Positions 8,230 to 16,015 of a DNA stretch of 64,000 nucleotides are shown in pieces. The position numbers were made by a program, and so were the translations under genes. Numbering within the stretch: the first letter of the stretch is position 1; every line of letters starts with the position of its first letter. Below the pieces are notes generated by a model, which saw nothing but the letters and a program-made list of their open reading frames with translations, had not been told where the DNA came from and searched no databases. The DNA is from DASSKP01 sp035695045 (GTDB taxonomy: Bacteria; Actinomycetota; Actinomycetes; JAFAQI01), in NCBI GenBank assembly GCA_035695045.1, contig DASSEX010000027.1:7304-71303 (forward strand), given 5' to 3'.

Positions 8230-8933
8230 CGCTGGTCCTCGCCGCCATCGCGGTGGCGGCCGGCGCGGCTGCCCAGTCCGTGAGCGGGATCGGGTTCGCG
8301 CTGGTCGGCGGGCCCCTGCTGTTCACCGTGTTCGGTGCACGCGAGGGGGTCCGCGTCGCGGTCGTCCTGTCGATGCTCGTGAACATCGGTGTGCTCGCCC
8401 GCGAGCACCGTGCGGTGATGTGGCGTCGGGTGCTCCCCGTGCTCGTCACGGCTCTGGCCGCGACACCGCTGCTCGTCCACCTGCTCGCCGACGCGCATCC
8501 GCGCGTGCTTCGCGCCGCTGCCGGTGTCGTGATCGTGGTGGGTGCCGCACTGGTGGCGGCGGGCCGGACGGCGGACACGGGCGTGGTGGGTGGCGTGGTC
8601 GCGGGTCTCGCGTCGGCCACGATGAACGTGCTGGCCTCGGCCGGCGGGCCGGCGGTCGCCGTCTACGCGGCGGGTGCGCGGTGGGACCCCGGACGGGTGC
8701 GCGCCACGCTGCAGGCGTACTTCCTCGCGCTCAACGTCGTCACTCTCGCCACGCTCGGCCTGCCGCACTGGTCGGCGGGCCAGGCGGCGGTGCTCGTCGG
8801 CTGCCTGCTCGCGGGCTCCGCGGCGGGGGCGTGGATGGTCGGCCGGGTGTCGCCGACGAGGGCGCGGACGGTCACGCTTGCGCTCGCCGCGGCGGGTGGC
8901 CTCGGCGTACTGATCTCCGCAGTCAGCGGGTGA
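8226..8933 (+). CDS. TSUP (TauE/SafE) family membrane permease
   Basis: A 235-residue polytopic membrane protein with about seven hydrophobic segments. The first repeat carries AAQSVSGIGFALVGGPLLF, the family's glycine-rich motif, and the second carries GLASATMNVLASAGGPAVAVYA. TSUP proteins export sulfite, sulfoacetate or other organosulfur anions, or take up related anions; the substrate here is unknown. The GTG start at 8226 overlaps the GNAT stop (GTGA); the frame is open further upstream but there it is only a shadow of the GNAT gene. Its last 11 nt overlap the convergent rpmB gene. Confidence 0.85.
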   Translation: MTLVLAAIAVAAGAAAQSVSGIGFALVGGPLLFTVFGAREGVRVAVVLSMLVNIGVLAREHRAVMWRRVLPVLVTALAATPLLVHLLADAHPRVLRAAAGVVIVVGAALVAAGRTADTGVVGGVVAGLASATMNVLASAGGPAVAVYAAGARWDPGRVRATLQAYFLALNVVTLATLGLPHWSAGQAAVLVGCLLAGSAAGAWMVGRVSPTRARTVTLALAAAGGLGVLISAVSG

Positions 8934-9111
8934 CCTTGCCCGCCTTGAGGCAGGAGGTGCACACGTTGACCTTGCGACGAGTGCCTGGGCTCACGAGCGC
9001 GCGCACCGACTGGATGTTCGGGTTGAACCGACGGCGTGTGCGCCGGTGGGAGTGCGACACGTTCATGCCGAATCCCGGCCCCTTGCCGCAGACGTCGCAC
9101 ACGGAAGCCAC
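8923..9111 (-). CDS. rpmB: 50S ribosomal protein L28
   Basis: A 62-residue ribosomal protein of the large subunit. It begins MASVCDVCGKGPGFGMNVSHSH and has the second pair CTSC near the C-terminus, so it is the zinc-binding C+ form with CxxC...CxxC. Basic segment RRTRRRFNPNIQ is typical of L28. Its own promoter is predicted at 9166-9195. The 3' end overlaps the convergent TSUP gene by 11 nt. Confidence 0.97.
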   Translation of the reverse strand: MASVCDVCGKGPGFGMNVSHSHRRTRRRFNPNIQSVRALVSPGTRRKVNVCTSCLKAGKVTR

Positions 9112-9165
9112 GGGAGTTCTCCAGTCGAGGTGATGTCAACGGCCGCTCGGCCACAGGACCCAGCC

Positions 9166-9195
9166 AGACTAGCCGAGGCGCAGCGCAAGTCCCAA
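9166..9195 (-). promoter_or_regulatory. Predicted rpmB promoter
   Basis: Read on the minus strand, TTGGGA (9195-9190) and TAGTCT (9171-9166) are 18 bp apart, a plausible vegetative -35/-10 pair. Transcription would start near 9159 and give a leader of about 48 nt before the rpmB ATG at 9111. Confidence 0.5.
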
Positions 9196-9227
9196 AACCC
9201 GTCCGCGACGCCGCTTAGGCTGCCCGC

Positions 9228-11417
9228 GTGGTCGACGTGCGCTCCCCCCTGCGTGATCTCGTCGGTGACAAGACGGCCAAGGTCCTGGAGAAGGGCCTGG
9301 GGCTCCGCACCTGCGGTGACCTGCTGCGTCACTACCCCCGACGCTACGTCGAGCGTGGCGTCCTGACTCCGCTCACCGACCTTCGCGAAGACGAGTACGT
9401 CACCGTGCAGGCCGAGATCGTGAGCGTCGCCAGAGTGCCGTTTCGCAAGGCCGGCCAGCAGGGCCGGACGAAGGAGCGGGTCGAGGTCGTCGTCACGGAC
9501 GGCCGGGGCAAGCTCAAGCTGACGTTCTTCAACCAGGGCTGGCGAAGCCGGCAGCTGACCGCCGGGATGCAGGGGCTCTTCGCCGGCAAGGTCGGTTCGT
9601 TCCGGGGCCAGGCGCAGCTCGTCAACCCACAGACGCAGCTGCTCGACGAGGACGGCGCCGCCGACGAGCGGATGCTCACCGGGCTGATCGCCGTCTATCC
9701 CGCGACGACCGTGATGCCGTCGTGGAACATCGCGAAGGCCGTCCGCATGGCGATCGACGTCGTCGATCCGGGACCCGACCCGCTGCCGGAGGAGGTTCGC
9801 GCGCGACACGGGCTGCTCGACCTTCAGCAGGCGATCCGTTGGGTGCATGTCGCCGACACCATGGAGCAGGCGCGCCAGGCGCGGCAACGGCTGAAATGGG
9901 ACGAGGCGTTCGTCCTGCAGACGGTGCTGGCGCAGCGCCGTGCGGCGGCACTCGCGCAGCCTGCGATGCCGCGACTAAGCAAGACCGGCGGGCTGCTCGA
10001 CGCCTTCGACGAGCGACTGCCGTTCGCGCTGACCGCCGGCCAGCGCGAGGTGGGCGAGACGTTGCTGAGCGAGATCGCACAGCCGCATCCGATGCACCGC
10101 CTGCTGCAAGGCGAAGTCGGCTCGGGCAAGACGATCGTCGCCTTGCGCGCGATGCTCGCCGTCGTCGACGCGGGCGGCCAGGCGGCTCTGCTCGCGCCGA
10201 CCGAGGTGCTCGCGCAGCAGCATCACCGCACGATTCGCGATCTGCTCGGGCCGCTGGCCCAGGCGGGGGAGCTCGGCGGCGCCGAGGAAGCCACCCGCGT
10301 GGCGCTCCTGACCGGCTCGCAGAGCGCGGCGGCGCGGCGCAGCAACCTTCTCGACGCAGCGAGTGGTGCCGCAGGCATCGTCGTCGGCACGCATGCGCTG
10401 CTCGAGCAACATGTGCAGTTCGCCGACCTCGGCCTGGTGGTCGTCGACGAGCAGCATCGCTTCGGTGTCGAGCAGCGCGATGCGTTGCGCAGCAAGGGCG
10501 ACATGCCCCCGCACGTCCTCGTGATGACCGCGACCCCGATCCCACGAACCGTCGCGATGACCGTCTTCGGTGATCTCGAGACGTCGACGCTCTCCGAACT
10601 TCCGGCCGGCAGGTCACCCATCCAGACGACCGTCGTGCCGGTAGGGGAGCAGCCGGCCTGGCTGGACCGCGCCTGGACGCGCATCCGCGAGGAGGTGGCC
10701 GCCGGACGGCAGGCCTACGTCGTCTGCGCACGGATCGGAGGTGACGTCGGACTGGAGGAGATCGCCGATCTCGACTTCGAGGTCGACGACGGCGACGCCC
10801 GGCGGCCTGCCGCCGCTGTCGTCGACGTCGCCCCGATGCTGGCTGACGGTCCCTTGCACGGTTTGCGCGTCGGAGTGCTGCACGGCCGCCTGGCGCCCGA
10901 TGCGAAGGACGACGTCATGCGTTCCTTCGCCCGCGGCGAGATCGACGTCCTCGTCGCGACGACTGTGATCGAGGTCGGTGTCGACGTACCGAACGCAACC
11001 GTCATGGTGGTGCTCGACGCCGACCGCTTCGGCGTCTCGCAGCTCCACCAGCTCCGCGGGCGAGTCGGGCGAGGCGCGCATCCGGGCCTCTGCCTTCTCG
11101 TCACCGACGCGCGGGTGGAGACACCCGCGAGGGAGCGGGTCGACGGCGTCGCGAGCACTCTCGATGGCTTCCAGATCGCGCGACTCGACCTCGAACAACG
11201 CCGTGAAGGCGACGTGCTCGGCGCTGCGCAGTCGGGGCGCCGCTCCAGCCTCCGCCTGCTCCGGCTGCTGCGCGACGAGGACGTGATCGAGGCTGCGCGG
11301 CAGGAGGCGACGGCACTCGTCGATGCGGACCCGACGCTGTCCCGCTACGACGCGCTCGTCGACGCGGTCCGAGAGCTGCTCGACACCGAACGCGCCGACT
11401 ACCTCGAGAAAGCGTGA
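9228..11417 (+). CDS. recG: ATP-dependent DNA helicase RecG
   Basis: A 729-residue superfamily 2 helicase that regresses stalled forks and branch-migrates recombination intermediates. An N-terminal wedge/OB domain (about 1-230, with EDEYVTVQAEIVSV) precedes the helicase core. Walker A is GEVGSGKT (295-302), the DExH-type box is DEQH (407-410), then TATPIPRT, and the second RecA-like domain has IDVLVATTVIEVGVDVPNA and QLHQLRGRVGR. The GTG start lacks a Shine-Dalgarno; TAGGCT at 9216-9221 sits 6 nt before it, suggesting a leaderless mRNA. Many actinobacteria have a DAK-domain gene between rpmB and recG; it is absent here. Confidence 0.97.
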   Translation: MVDVRSPLRDLVGDKTAKVLEKGLGLRTCGDLLRHYPRRYVERGVLTPLTDLREDEYVTVQAEIVSVARVPFRKAGQQGRTKERVEVVVTDGRGKLKLTFFNQGWRSRQLTAGMQGLFAGKVGSFRGQAQLVNPQTQLLDEDGAADERMLTGLIAVYPATTVMPSWNIAKAVRMAIDVVDPGPDPLPEEVRARHGLLDLQQAIRWVHVADTMEQARQARQRLKWDEAFVLQTVLAQRRAAALAQPAMPRLSKTGGLLDAFDERLPFALTAGQREVGETLLSEIAQPHPMHRLLQGEVGSGKTIVALRAMLAVVDAGGQAALLAPTEVLAQQHHRTIRDLLGPLAQAGELGGAEEATRVALLTGSQSAAARRSNLLDAASGAAGIVVGTHALLEQHVQFADLGLVVVDEQHRFGVEQRDALRSKGDMPPHVLVMTATPIPRTVAMTVFGDLETSTLSELPAGRSPIQTTVVPVGEQPAWLDRAWTRIREEVAAGRQAYVVCARIGGDVGLEEIADLDFEVDDGDARRPAAAVVDVAPMLADGPLHGLRVGVLHGRLAPDAKDDVMRSFARGEIDVLVATTVIEVGVDVPNATVMVVLDADRFGVSQLHQLRGRVGRGAHPGLCLLVTDARVETPARERVDGVASTLDGFQIARLDLEQRREGDVLGAAQSGRRSSLRLLRLLRDEDVIEAARQEATALVDADPTLSRYDALVDAVRELLDTERADYLEKA

Positions 11418-11466
11418 GCCGGCGCGGTCGGCGCCGCTGTTGGGCGGCGCGTGGGGCGGTGGACGG

Positions 11467-12018
11467 GTGACGCGCGTCGTCGCCGGCGCTCTCGGGGGTC
11501 GCAAGCTGACCGTCCCTGCAGGACGCAACACCCGGCCCACCGCCGAGCGGGTCCGGGAAGGTCTGTTCTCCACGCTGGAGTCGCTGTGGGGGCCGCTCGC
11601 GGGCGCGGCGTTCCTCGACCTGTACGCCGGGAGCGGCGCGGTCGGCATCGAGGCCGCGAGCAGGGGAGCGGGGCGGGTCACCTTCGTCGAGCGTGATCCC
11701 CGGGCGGTCGCCGTGCTCAGAGGCAACCTCGATGCGCTCGAGGTCCAGCACTCGGAGGTCGTGTCCGCGTCGGTCGGCCGGTTCGTCGGCGACAGAGCGG
11801 TCGCGCGTTTCGACCTCGTCTACGTCGACCCGCCCTACGCCGAGGCGGTCGACGACACCCTCGCGATGCTGCAGGCCAACGACTGGCTCGAGCCGGGTGC
11901 GGTGGTCGTCGTCGAACGTGCCACGCGTGACTCCGCGCCGGTCTGGCCCGCCGGGCTCGTCCTCGACCGGACGCGCCGCTACGGCGACACGACGCTTTGG
12001 TACGGTCGCCGACCGTGA
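11467..12018 (+). CDS. rsmD: 16S rRNA (guanine(966)-N(2))-methyltransferase RsmD
   Basis: A 183-residue SAM-dependent methyltransferase that modifies G966 in the 30S subunit. FLDLYAGSGAVGIEAASRGA is the SAM-binding motif I region, and DPPY at residues 121-124 is the N-methyltransferase catalytic motif. The N-terminal RNTRPTAERVREGLFS is also conserved in RsmD. GTG 11467 is chosen since family similarity begins there; the frame is open upstream, overlapping recG. It overlaps coaD by GTGA, an arrangement common in bacteria. Confidence 0.95.
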   Translation: MTRVVAGALGGRKLTVPAGRNTRPTAERVREGLFSTLESLWGPLAGAAFLDLYAGSGAVGIEAASRGAGRVTFVERDPRAVAVLRGNLDALEVQHSEVVSASVGRFVGDRAVARFDLVYVDPPYAEAVDDTLAMLQANDWLEPGAVVVVERATRDSAPVWPAGLVLDRTRRYGDTTLWYGRRP

Positions 12019-12491
12019 GGCGTGCGGTCTGCCCCGGCTCGTTCGATCCTGTGACGTGCGGCCATCTCGACGTCATCGAACGGGTCAGCCCGCTGTTCGA
12101 CGAGATCATCGTCGCGGTCGGCGTCAACCAGTCGAAGAACCGGCTCTTCGAGCCGGAGGAACGCGTCGAGATGATCCGCGAGGTCACCGCAGACCTGCCG
12201 AACGTGCGGGTCGACGTCTTCAAGGGGCTGCTCGTCGACTTCTGCAAGACCCACGGGGTGCAGGCGATCGTCAAGGGTCTGCGCGCGGTCAGCGACTTCG
12301 ACTACGAGCTGCAGATGGGTCAGATGAACCACTCGCTGGCCGGGGTGGAGACATTGTTCATCCCGACCAACCCGCTCTACAGTTTCCTCTCGTCGAGCCT
12401 CGTCAAAGAGGTGGCGACCTACGGCGGCGATGTGTCCGGGCTGGTCCCGGACGCGATCCTGCGCCGGCTGCAGAGCCGGCTCGCGCGCTGA
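12015..12491 (+). CDS. coaD: Pantetheine-phosphate adenylyltransferase (PPAT)
   Basis: The enzyme transfers AMP from ATP to 4'-phosphopantetheine in coenzyme A synthesis. The protein is 158 residues, as expected. CPGSFDPVTCGHLD (residues 6-19) contains the nucleotidyltransferase TxGH motif (T14-C15-G16-H17), with Cys in the variable position where Asn is common. The C-terminal SSSLVKEVATYGGDVSGLVP is a strong PPAT signature. GTG 12015 fits the family N-terminus and overlaps the rsmD stop as GTGA; a start 18 nt upstream is possible but adds unrelated residues. Confidence 0.97.
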   Translation: MRRAVCPGSFDPVTCGHLDVIERVSPLFDEIIVAVGVNQSKNRLFEPEERVEMIREVTADLPNVRVDVFKGLLVDFCKTHGVQAIVKGLRAVSDFDYELQMGQMNHSLAGVETLFIPTNPLYSFLSSSLVKEVATYGGDVSGLVPDAILRRLQSRLAR

Positions 12492-12520
12492 TCGACCGAC
12501 GCACAACCGGAAGGCCCCTC

Positions 12521-13015
12521 GTGGACGTGCACGCCAAGCTCGACGAGCTGACGGCGTTGGTCGAGAACGCCCGCGCCATGCCGATGTCCGCCTCGTGCGT
12601 GGTCAACCGGGGGGAGGTCCTCGACCACATCGACGAGGTGCGCCAGCTGTTGCCTTCGGAGATCGCCGCGGCGGAACGGGTGCTGGCCGACAAACGGGCT
12701 GTCGTCGAGGAAGGTCGCGCTGAGGCGGAGGAGCTGATCGAGGCGGCCCGCGCCGAGCGTGCCCGGATGGTCTCGCGCACCGAGGTGATGCGCGAGGCCA
12801 CCAAGGAGGCCGAGCAGCTGCTCGAGGCCGCGCGGGCGGACACCGAGCGCATGCGGCGGGAGATCGACGACTACGTCGACGGCAAGCTCGCGAACTTCGA
12901 GGTCGTCCTGCACAAGACGATGGCCGCGGTGGCCAAGGGGCGCGCCAAGATCAGCGGCCGGACCGGGCTCGAGGGACTCGGCCCCGGCCCGGACGAGGCG
13001 CCGCTTCCGCAGTGA
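12521..13015 (+). CDS. sepIVA: DivIVA-like coiled-coil protein, SepIVA homologue
   Basis: A 164-residue coiled-coil protein. The central part (about 60-125) is a long charged heptad region rich in Glu, Arg and Ala (EEGRAEAEELIEAARAERAR), as in DivIVA-domain proteins. In mycobacteria the gene in the same coaD-adjacent position encodes SepIVA, which is needed for septation and placement of cell-envelope synthesis; the assignment here rests on position, length and this architecture. A possible GGAAGG lies before GTG 12521. It probably acts at the cytoplasmic face of the membrane. A more general ATP-synthase-b-like coiled coil is the alternative label in some annotations. Confidence 0.75.
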   Translation: MDVHAKLDELTALVENARAMPMSASCVVNRGEVLDHIDEVRQLLPSEIAAAERVLADKRAVVEEGRAEAEELIEAARAERARMVSRTEVMREATKEAEQLLEAARADTERMRREIDDYVDGKLANFEVVLHKTMAAVAKGRAKISGRTGLEGLGPGPDEAPLPQ

Positions 13016-13038
13016 GCTCCGGGGAGCGTCCGGTCCAG

Positions 13039-13044
13039 TAGACT
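13039..13044 (+). promoter_or_regulatory. Possible -10 element for the yceD-rpmF-plsX unit
   Basis: TAGACT at 13039-13044, in the 113-bp gap after the sepIVA-like gene, is a near-ideal actinobacterial -10 hexamer. I see no good -35 at 16-18 bp. It would give a leader of roughly 78 nt before the ATG at 13129. Confidence 0.35.
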
Positions 13045-13128
13045 CGACCGCCGTCCCCGTCGTGCGGAGCACGCCCAGAGCGATCCTGCGAAGCACGGCG
13101 AAGCCGACCGTCCCCGGAAGACCTCACC

Positions 13129-13713
13129 ATGCCCACGCGCAGCGCCACGACTGTCGACCCGCGCTCGCCGTTCGTGCTCGACACTCGCGAGCTCGGCCGG
13201 CGTCCCGGGTCGATGCGCCGTGTCCAGCGCACCGTGCCGGCGCCCGCGGAGTGGGCGCTCGAGCTGGTCCGGGTGCCGGAGGGCGCCGACGTCGAGCTCG
13301 ACCTCCGGCTGGAGGCGGTCATGGAGGGCGTGCTGGTGTCCGGCTCGGTGCGCGCGCCGCTGGCCGCCGAGTGCGGCCGCTGCCTGGAAGCCGTCGACGC
13401 GGTTCTCGACGCCGAGATCCAGGAGCTGTTCGCCTATGACCCCGCGGACGCCGGCGACGAGGTGTCCGTGCTCAGCGGTGACCTGCTCGACCTGCGGCCG
13501 CTGCTTCGCGACGCGGTCGTTCTCGCGATGCCGATCAACCCGGTGTGCGACGACGCCTGCGCCGGCCTGTGCGCCATCTGCGGCGCGCGGCTGGCCGACC
13601 TGCCCGACGACCATGCGCACGAAGACGTCGACCCCCGGTGGTCGAAGCTGTCGGCGCTGCGCTCATCCGATGCACCCTCATCCGATCCGGCCTCGCCGGA
13701 GATTGGACGCTGA
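13129..13713 (+). CDS. YceD/DUF177 family protein
   Basis: A 194-residue protein of the YceD (DUF177) family, almost always encoded directly before rpmF and implicated in 23S rRNA metabolism in other bacteria. An N-terminal beta-rich region holds CGRCLEAVDA, and the C-terminal region carries a cysteine cluster, CDDACAGLCAICGARL, that could bind zinc, followed by DPRWSKLSAL, a conserved terminal motif. The ATG start at 13129 has GGAAG about 10 nt upstream. The 3-nt gap to rpmF implies coupling. Confidence 0.9.
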   Translation: MPTRSATTVDPRSPFVLDTRELGRRPGSMRRVQRTVPAPAEWALELVRVPEGADVELDLRLEAVMEGVLVSGSVRAPLAAECGRCLEAVDAVLDAEIQELFAYDPADAGDEVSVLSGDLLDLRPLLRDAVVLAMPINPVCDDACAGLCAICGARLADLPDDHAHEDVDPRWSKLSALRSSDAPSSDPASPEIGR

Positions 13714-13716
13714 CCC

Positions 13717-13890
13717 GTGGCCGTTCCCAAGCGCCGGATGTCTCGGAGCAACACGCGCTCGCGCCGTTCGCAGTGGAAGGCGTCCGCGCCATCGCTCGTG
13801 AGCTGCAAGCGCTGCCGGCAGCCCAAGCTTCCGCACGTCGCCTGCACCGTCTGCGGCACCTACAACGACCGCCAGGTCGTCGACGTCTGA
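13717..13890 (+). CDS. rpmF: 50S ribosomal protein L32
   Basis: A 57-residue ribosomal protein beginning MAVPKRRMSRSNTRSRRSQW, the hallmark of bacterial L32. Two cysteine pairs, CKRC and CTVCG, form the zinc ribbon (zinc-binding C+ form). GTG 13717 is the start, three bases after the yceD stop; the stop is TGA at 13888-13890. The yceD-rpmF-plsX order couples ribosome and phospholipid synthesis, as in many bacteria. Confidence 0.97.
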   Translation: MAVPKRRMSRSNTRSRRSQWKASAPSLVSCKRCRQPKLPHVACTVCGTYNDRQVVDV

Positions 13891-13912
13891 GCCACTCCCG
13901 CACCCAGTCGGC

Positions 13913-14932
13913 GTGACCGCGTCCAGCGTTCGGGTCGCGCTCGACCTGCTCGGCGGCGACGGCGCGCCGGACGTCGTGGTGGACGGTGCGCTGGTCGCCG
14001 CCCGCGAGCCGGGCGTCGAGGTCATCCTCGTCGGCCCGCCCGATCTGGCCGCTGATCTGCTGAAGGCGCGCGGTGCTGCCGGTGCGCTCGAGGTCGAGCC
14101 GGCCACCGAGTCCGTGGACATGGCCGAGGACCCCGTCCGGGCGGTCCGCGCGAAGCGGGATGCGACGGTGCGCGTGGCCGCCCGTCTCGTCCGCGACGGG
14201 CGGGCCGACGCAGCCGTTTCGGCCGGCTCGACCGGGGCGTTCGTCGTCGCCTCCGTGTTCACGCTGGGCCGGCTTCCCGGCGTCACCCGGCCGGCGATCG
14301 CCGTCACCGTTCCTGCCACCCACGGCCCCGTGGTCCTGCTCGACGCCGGGGCCAACGTCGAGTGCGGTGCGGACCTGCTCGGCCAGTTCGCGCTGGCCGG
14401 CGCCGCGTACGCCGTCACCCGGCTCGGCCGCCCCGAGCCCCGAGTGGGCCTGTTGTCCAACGGCACGGAGCCGGGAAAGGGCGACGCGCTTCGCCAGGAG
14501 GCGTCCGCGCTGCTCGCGCAGCTGCCGCTGTCCTACGCCGGCTACGTCGAGAGCAGTGCCGTCACGACAGGTGACGTCGTCGATGTCGTCGTCGCCGACG
14601 GCTTCACCGGCAACGTGCTGCTCAAGGGTCTCGAGGGTATGCAGGCCTTGGCCCGCGAGACGCTGGTGCGCGCCCTCGACGATCCCGACGACGCCGTATC
14701 GGCGCTCGAGCCTCTCGGCGCCGACCGGCTCGGGGGCGCGCTTCTTCTCGGCGTACCGGGAACAATCGTCATCGGTCATGGATCATCTGGGCCGGAGGCG
14801 ATCGCTGCGTGCGTCCGTCTCGCGGCCGAGTCGGTTCGCGAACGCGTCGTGCCGCGCGTTGCCGAGGCCATGGCGGCTCTCGTGGCGCGCCGCCGGGCGG
14901 AGGCCGGCCTGGCCGGAGCGACGCAAGAGTGA
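13913..14932 (+). CDS. plsX: Phosphate acyltransferase PlsX
   Basis: A 339-residue peripheral membrane enzyme that converts acyl-ACP to acyl-phosphate, the donor for glycerol-3-phosphate acylation. It starts with VRVALDLLGGDGAPDVVVDG, has SAGSTGAFV, LLDAGANVEC and, near the C-terminus, DGFTGNVLLKG, all PlsX signatures. The GTG start at 13913 is 22 nt after rpmF. It is followed by an acyl carrier protein gene, its substrate carrier. Confidence 0.96.
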   Translation: MTASSVRVALDLLGGDGAPDVVVDGALVAAREPGVEVILVGPPDLAADLLKARGAAGALEVEPATESVDMAEDPVRAVRAKRDATVRVAARLVRDGRADAAVSAGSTGAFVVASVFTLGRLPGVTRPAIAVTVPATHGPVVLLDAGANVECGADLLGQFALAGAAYAVTRLGRPEPRVGLLSNGTEPGKGDALRQEASALLAQLPLSYAGYVESSAVTTGDVVDVVVADGFTGNVLLKGLEGMQALARETLVRALDDPDDAVSALEPLGADRLGGALLLGVPGTIVIGHGSSGPEAIAACVRLAAESVRERVVPRVAEAMAALVARRRAEAGLAGATQE

Positions 14933-14969
14933 GACGACGGGCAGGATGGCGTCGGGACAGGGAGGCACG

Positions 14970-15257
14970 GTGAGCGCCATGGGCAAGGCGTCGGTCGACT
15001 CTCCCGACCGCGACCAGGTGTTCGCGGTCGTGCGGGACGCGGTCGCGACGGTCCTCGAGCGGCCGCCGTCATCGGTGACCTGGGACAGCGACTTCGCCGA
15101 GCTGCAAGCCGACTCTCTTGCCCTCGTCGAGGTCGCGGAGATCGTCGAGGAACGCCTGGCGCCGTACGCTCCCGAGGGCTTTCACATCCCGGACGAGGAG
15201 CTCGAACAGCTGCGTACCGTCGGCGAGGCGGTCACCCTCGCGTTGGCGAGGCTGTGA
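14970..15257 (+). CDS. acpP: Acyl carrier protein
   Basis: A small acidic carrier protein for fatty-acid intermediates. With the GTG at 14970 it is 95 residues; GGAGG at 14961-14965 supports that start over ATG 14946 or ATG 14979. The phosphopantetheine attachment serine is S49 in QADSLALVEV. Helix III carries an insertion relative to standard ACP (EERLAPYAPEGFHIPDEELEQLRTVGE), making it a little longer than the usual 78-82 residues. Location between plsX and rnc is the classic acpP position. Confidence 0.9.
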   Translation: MSAMGKASVDSPDRDQVFAVVRDAVATVLERPPSSVTWDSDFAELQADSLALVEVAEIVEERLAPYAPEGFHIPDEELEQLRTVGEAVTLALARL

Positions 15258-16015
15258 TGGCCGACGCCGGCGCGGCCGGTGATCTCGCCGGTCTCATCGA
15301 AGCGCTCGGTGGCACGGTCGACCGCGAGCTCGTCGAGCGGGCGGTGACCCACCGGTCCTTCGCCTACGAGAACGGCGGCCTGCCGACCAACGAGCGCCTG
15401 GAGTTCCTCGGTGACTCGGTGCTGGGTCTCGTCGTGACGGAGGAGCTCTACCGCCGCCACCCCGACCTGCCCGAAGGCCAGCTCGCGAAGCTCCGAGCCG
15501 CGGTGGTGAACGCCCGCGCGCTCGCCGAGGTCGCCCGCGAGCTGGACATCGGGCAGTACCTCCGTCTCGGGCGCGGCGAGGAGGCGAGCGGCGGTCGCGA
15601 CAAGTCGTCGATCCTCGCCGACGCCGTCGAGGCGCTGATCGGCGCGTTCTACCTCGACCGCGGCACCGAAGCCGCTCGTGAGCTGGTGCTGCGGCTGTTC
15701 GCCGGGCTCCTCGACGAGTCCGCCCGTCTCGGCGCCGGTCTCGACTGGAAGACGTCGCTGCAGGAGCTCGCCGCGGGCAGGTCGCTCGGCGTTCCCGAGT
15801 ACGACGTCACGGAGAGCGGGCCGGACCACGCGAAGGCGTTCGAGGCCACTGCCGTCGTGGGTGGTCGTCGCGTCGGTATCGGTCAGGGACGCAGCAAGAA
15901 GGAAGCCGAGCAACGCGCGGCCGAGCGGGCCTGGCGCGAGCTGTCGGCCGCCGAGGACGCGCCGGAGTCGGACACTGCCGCATCCGATCCGGCGACTCCC
16001 GACCCGGTCTCCTGA
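15257..16015 (+). CDS. rnc: Ribonuclease III
   Basis: A 252-residue double-strand-specific endoribonuclease for rRNA processing and antisense RNA decay. The catalytic signature is NERLEFLGDS (E49 and D53 as metal ligands), and the second acidic cluster is DAVEALIGAFY. A C-terminal dsRNA-binding domain follows, ending GRSKKEAEQRAAERAW; a short Pro/Asp-rich tail comes after. The ATG at 15257 overlaps the acpP stop (TGATG); a GTG one codon earlier is also possible. Confidence 0.97.
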   Translation: MADAGAAGDLAGLIEALGGTVDRELVERAVTHRSFAYENGGLPTNERLEFLGDSVLGLVVTEELYRRHPDLPEGQLAKLRAAVVNARALAEVARELDIGQYLRLGRGEEASGGRDKSSILADAVEALIGAFYLDRGTEAARELVLRLFAGLLDESARLGAGLDWKTSLQELAAGRSLGVPEYDVTESGPDHAKAFEATAVVGGRRVGIGQGRSKKEAEQRAAERAWRELSAAEDAPESDTAASDPATPDPVS

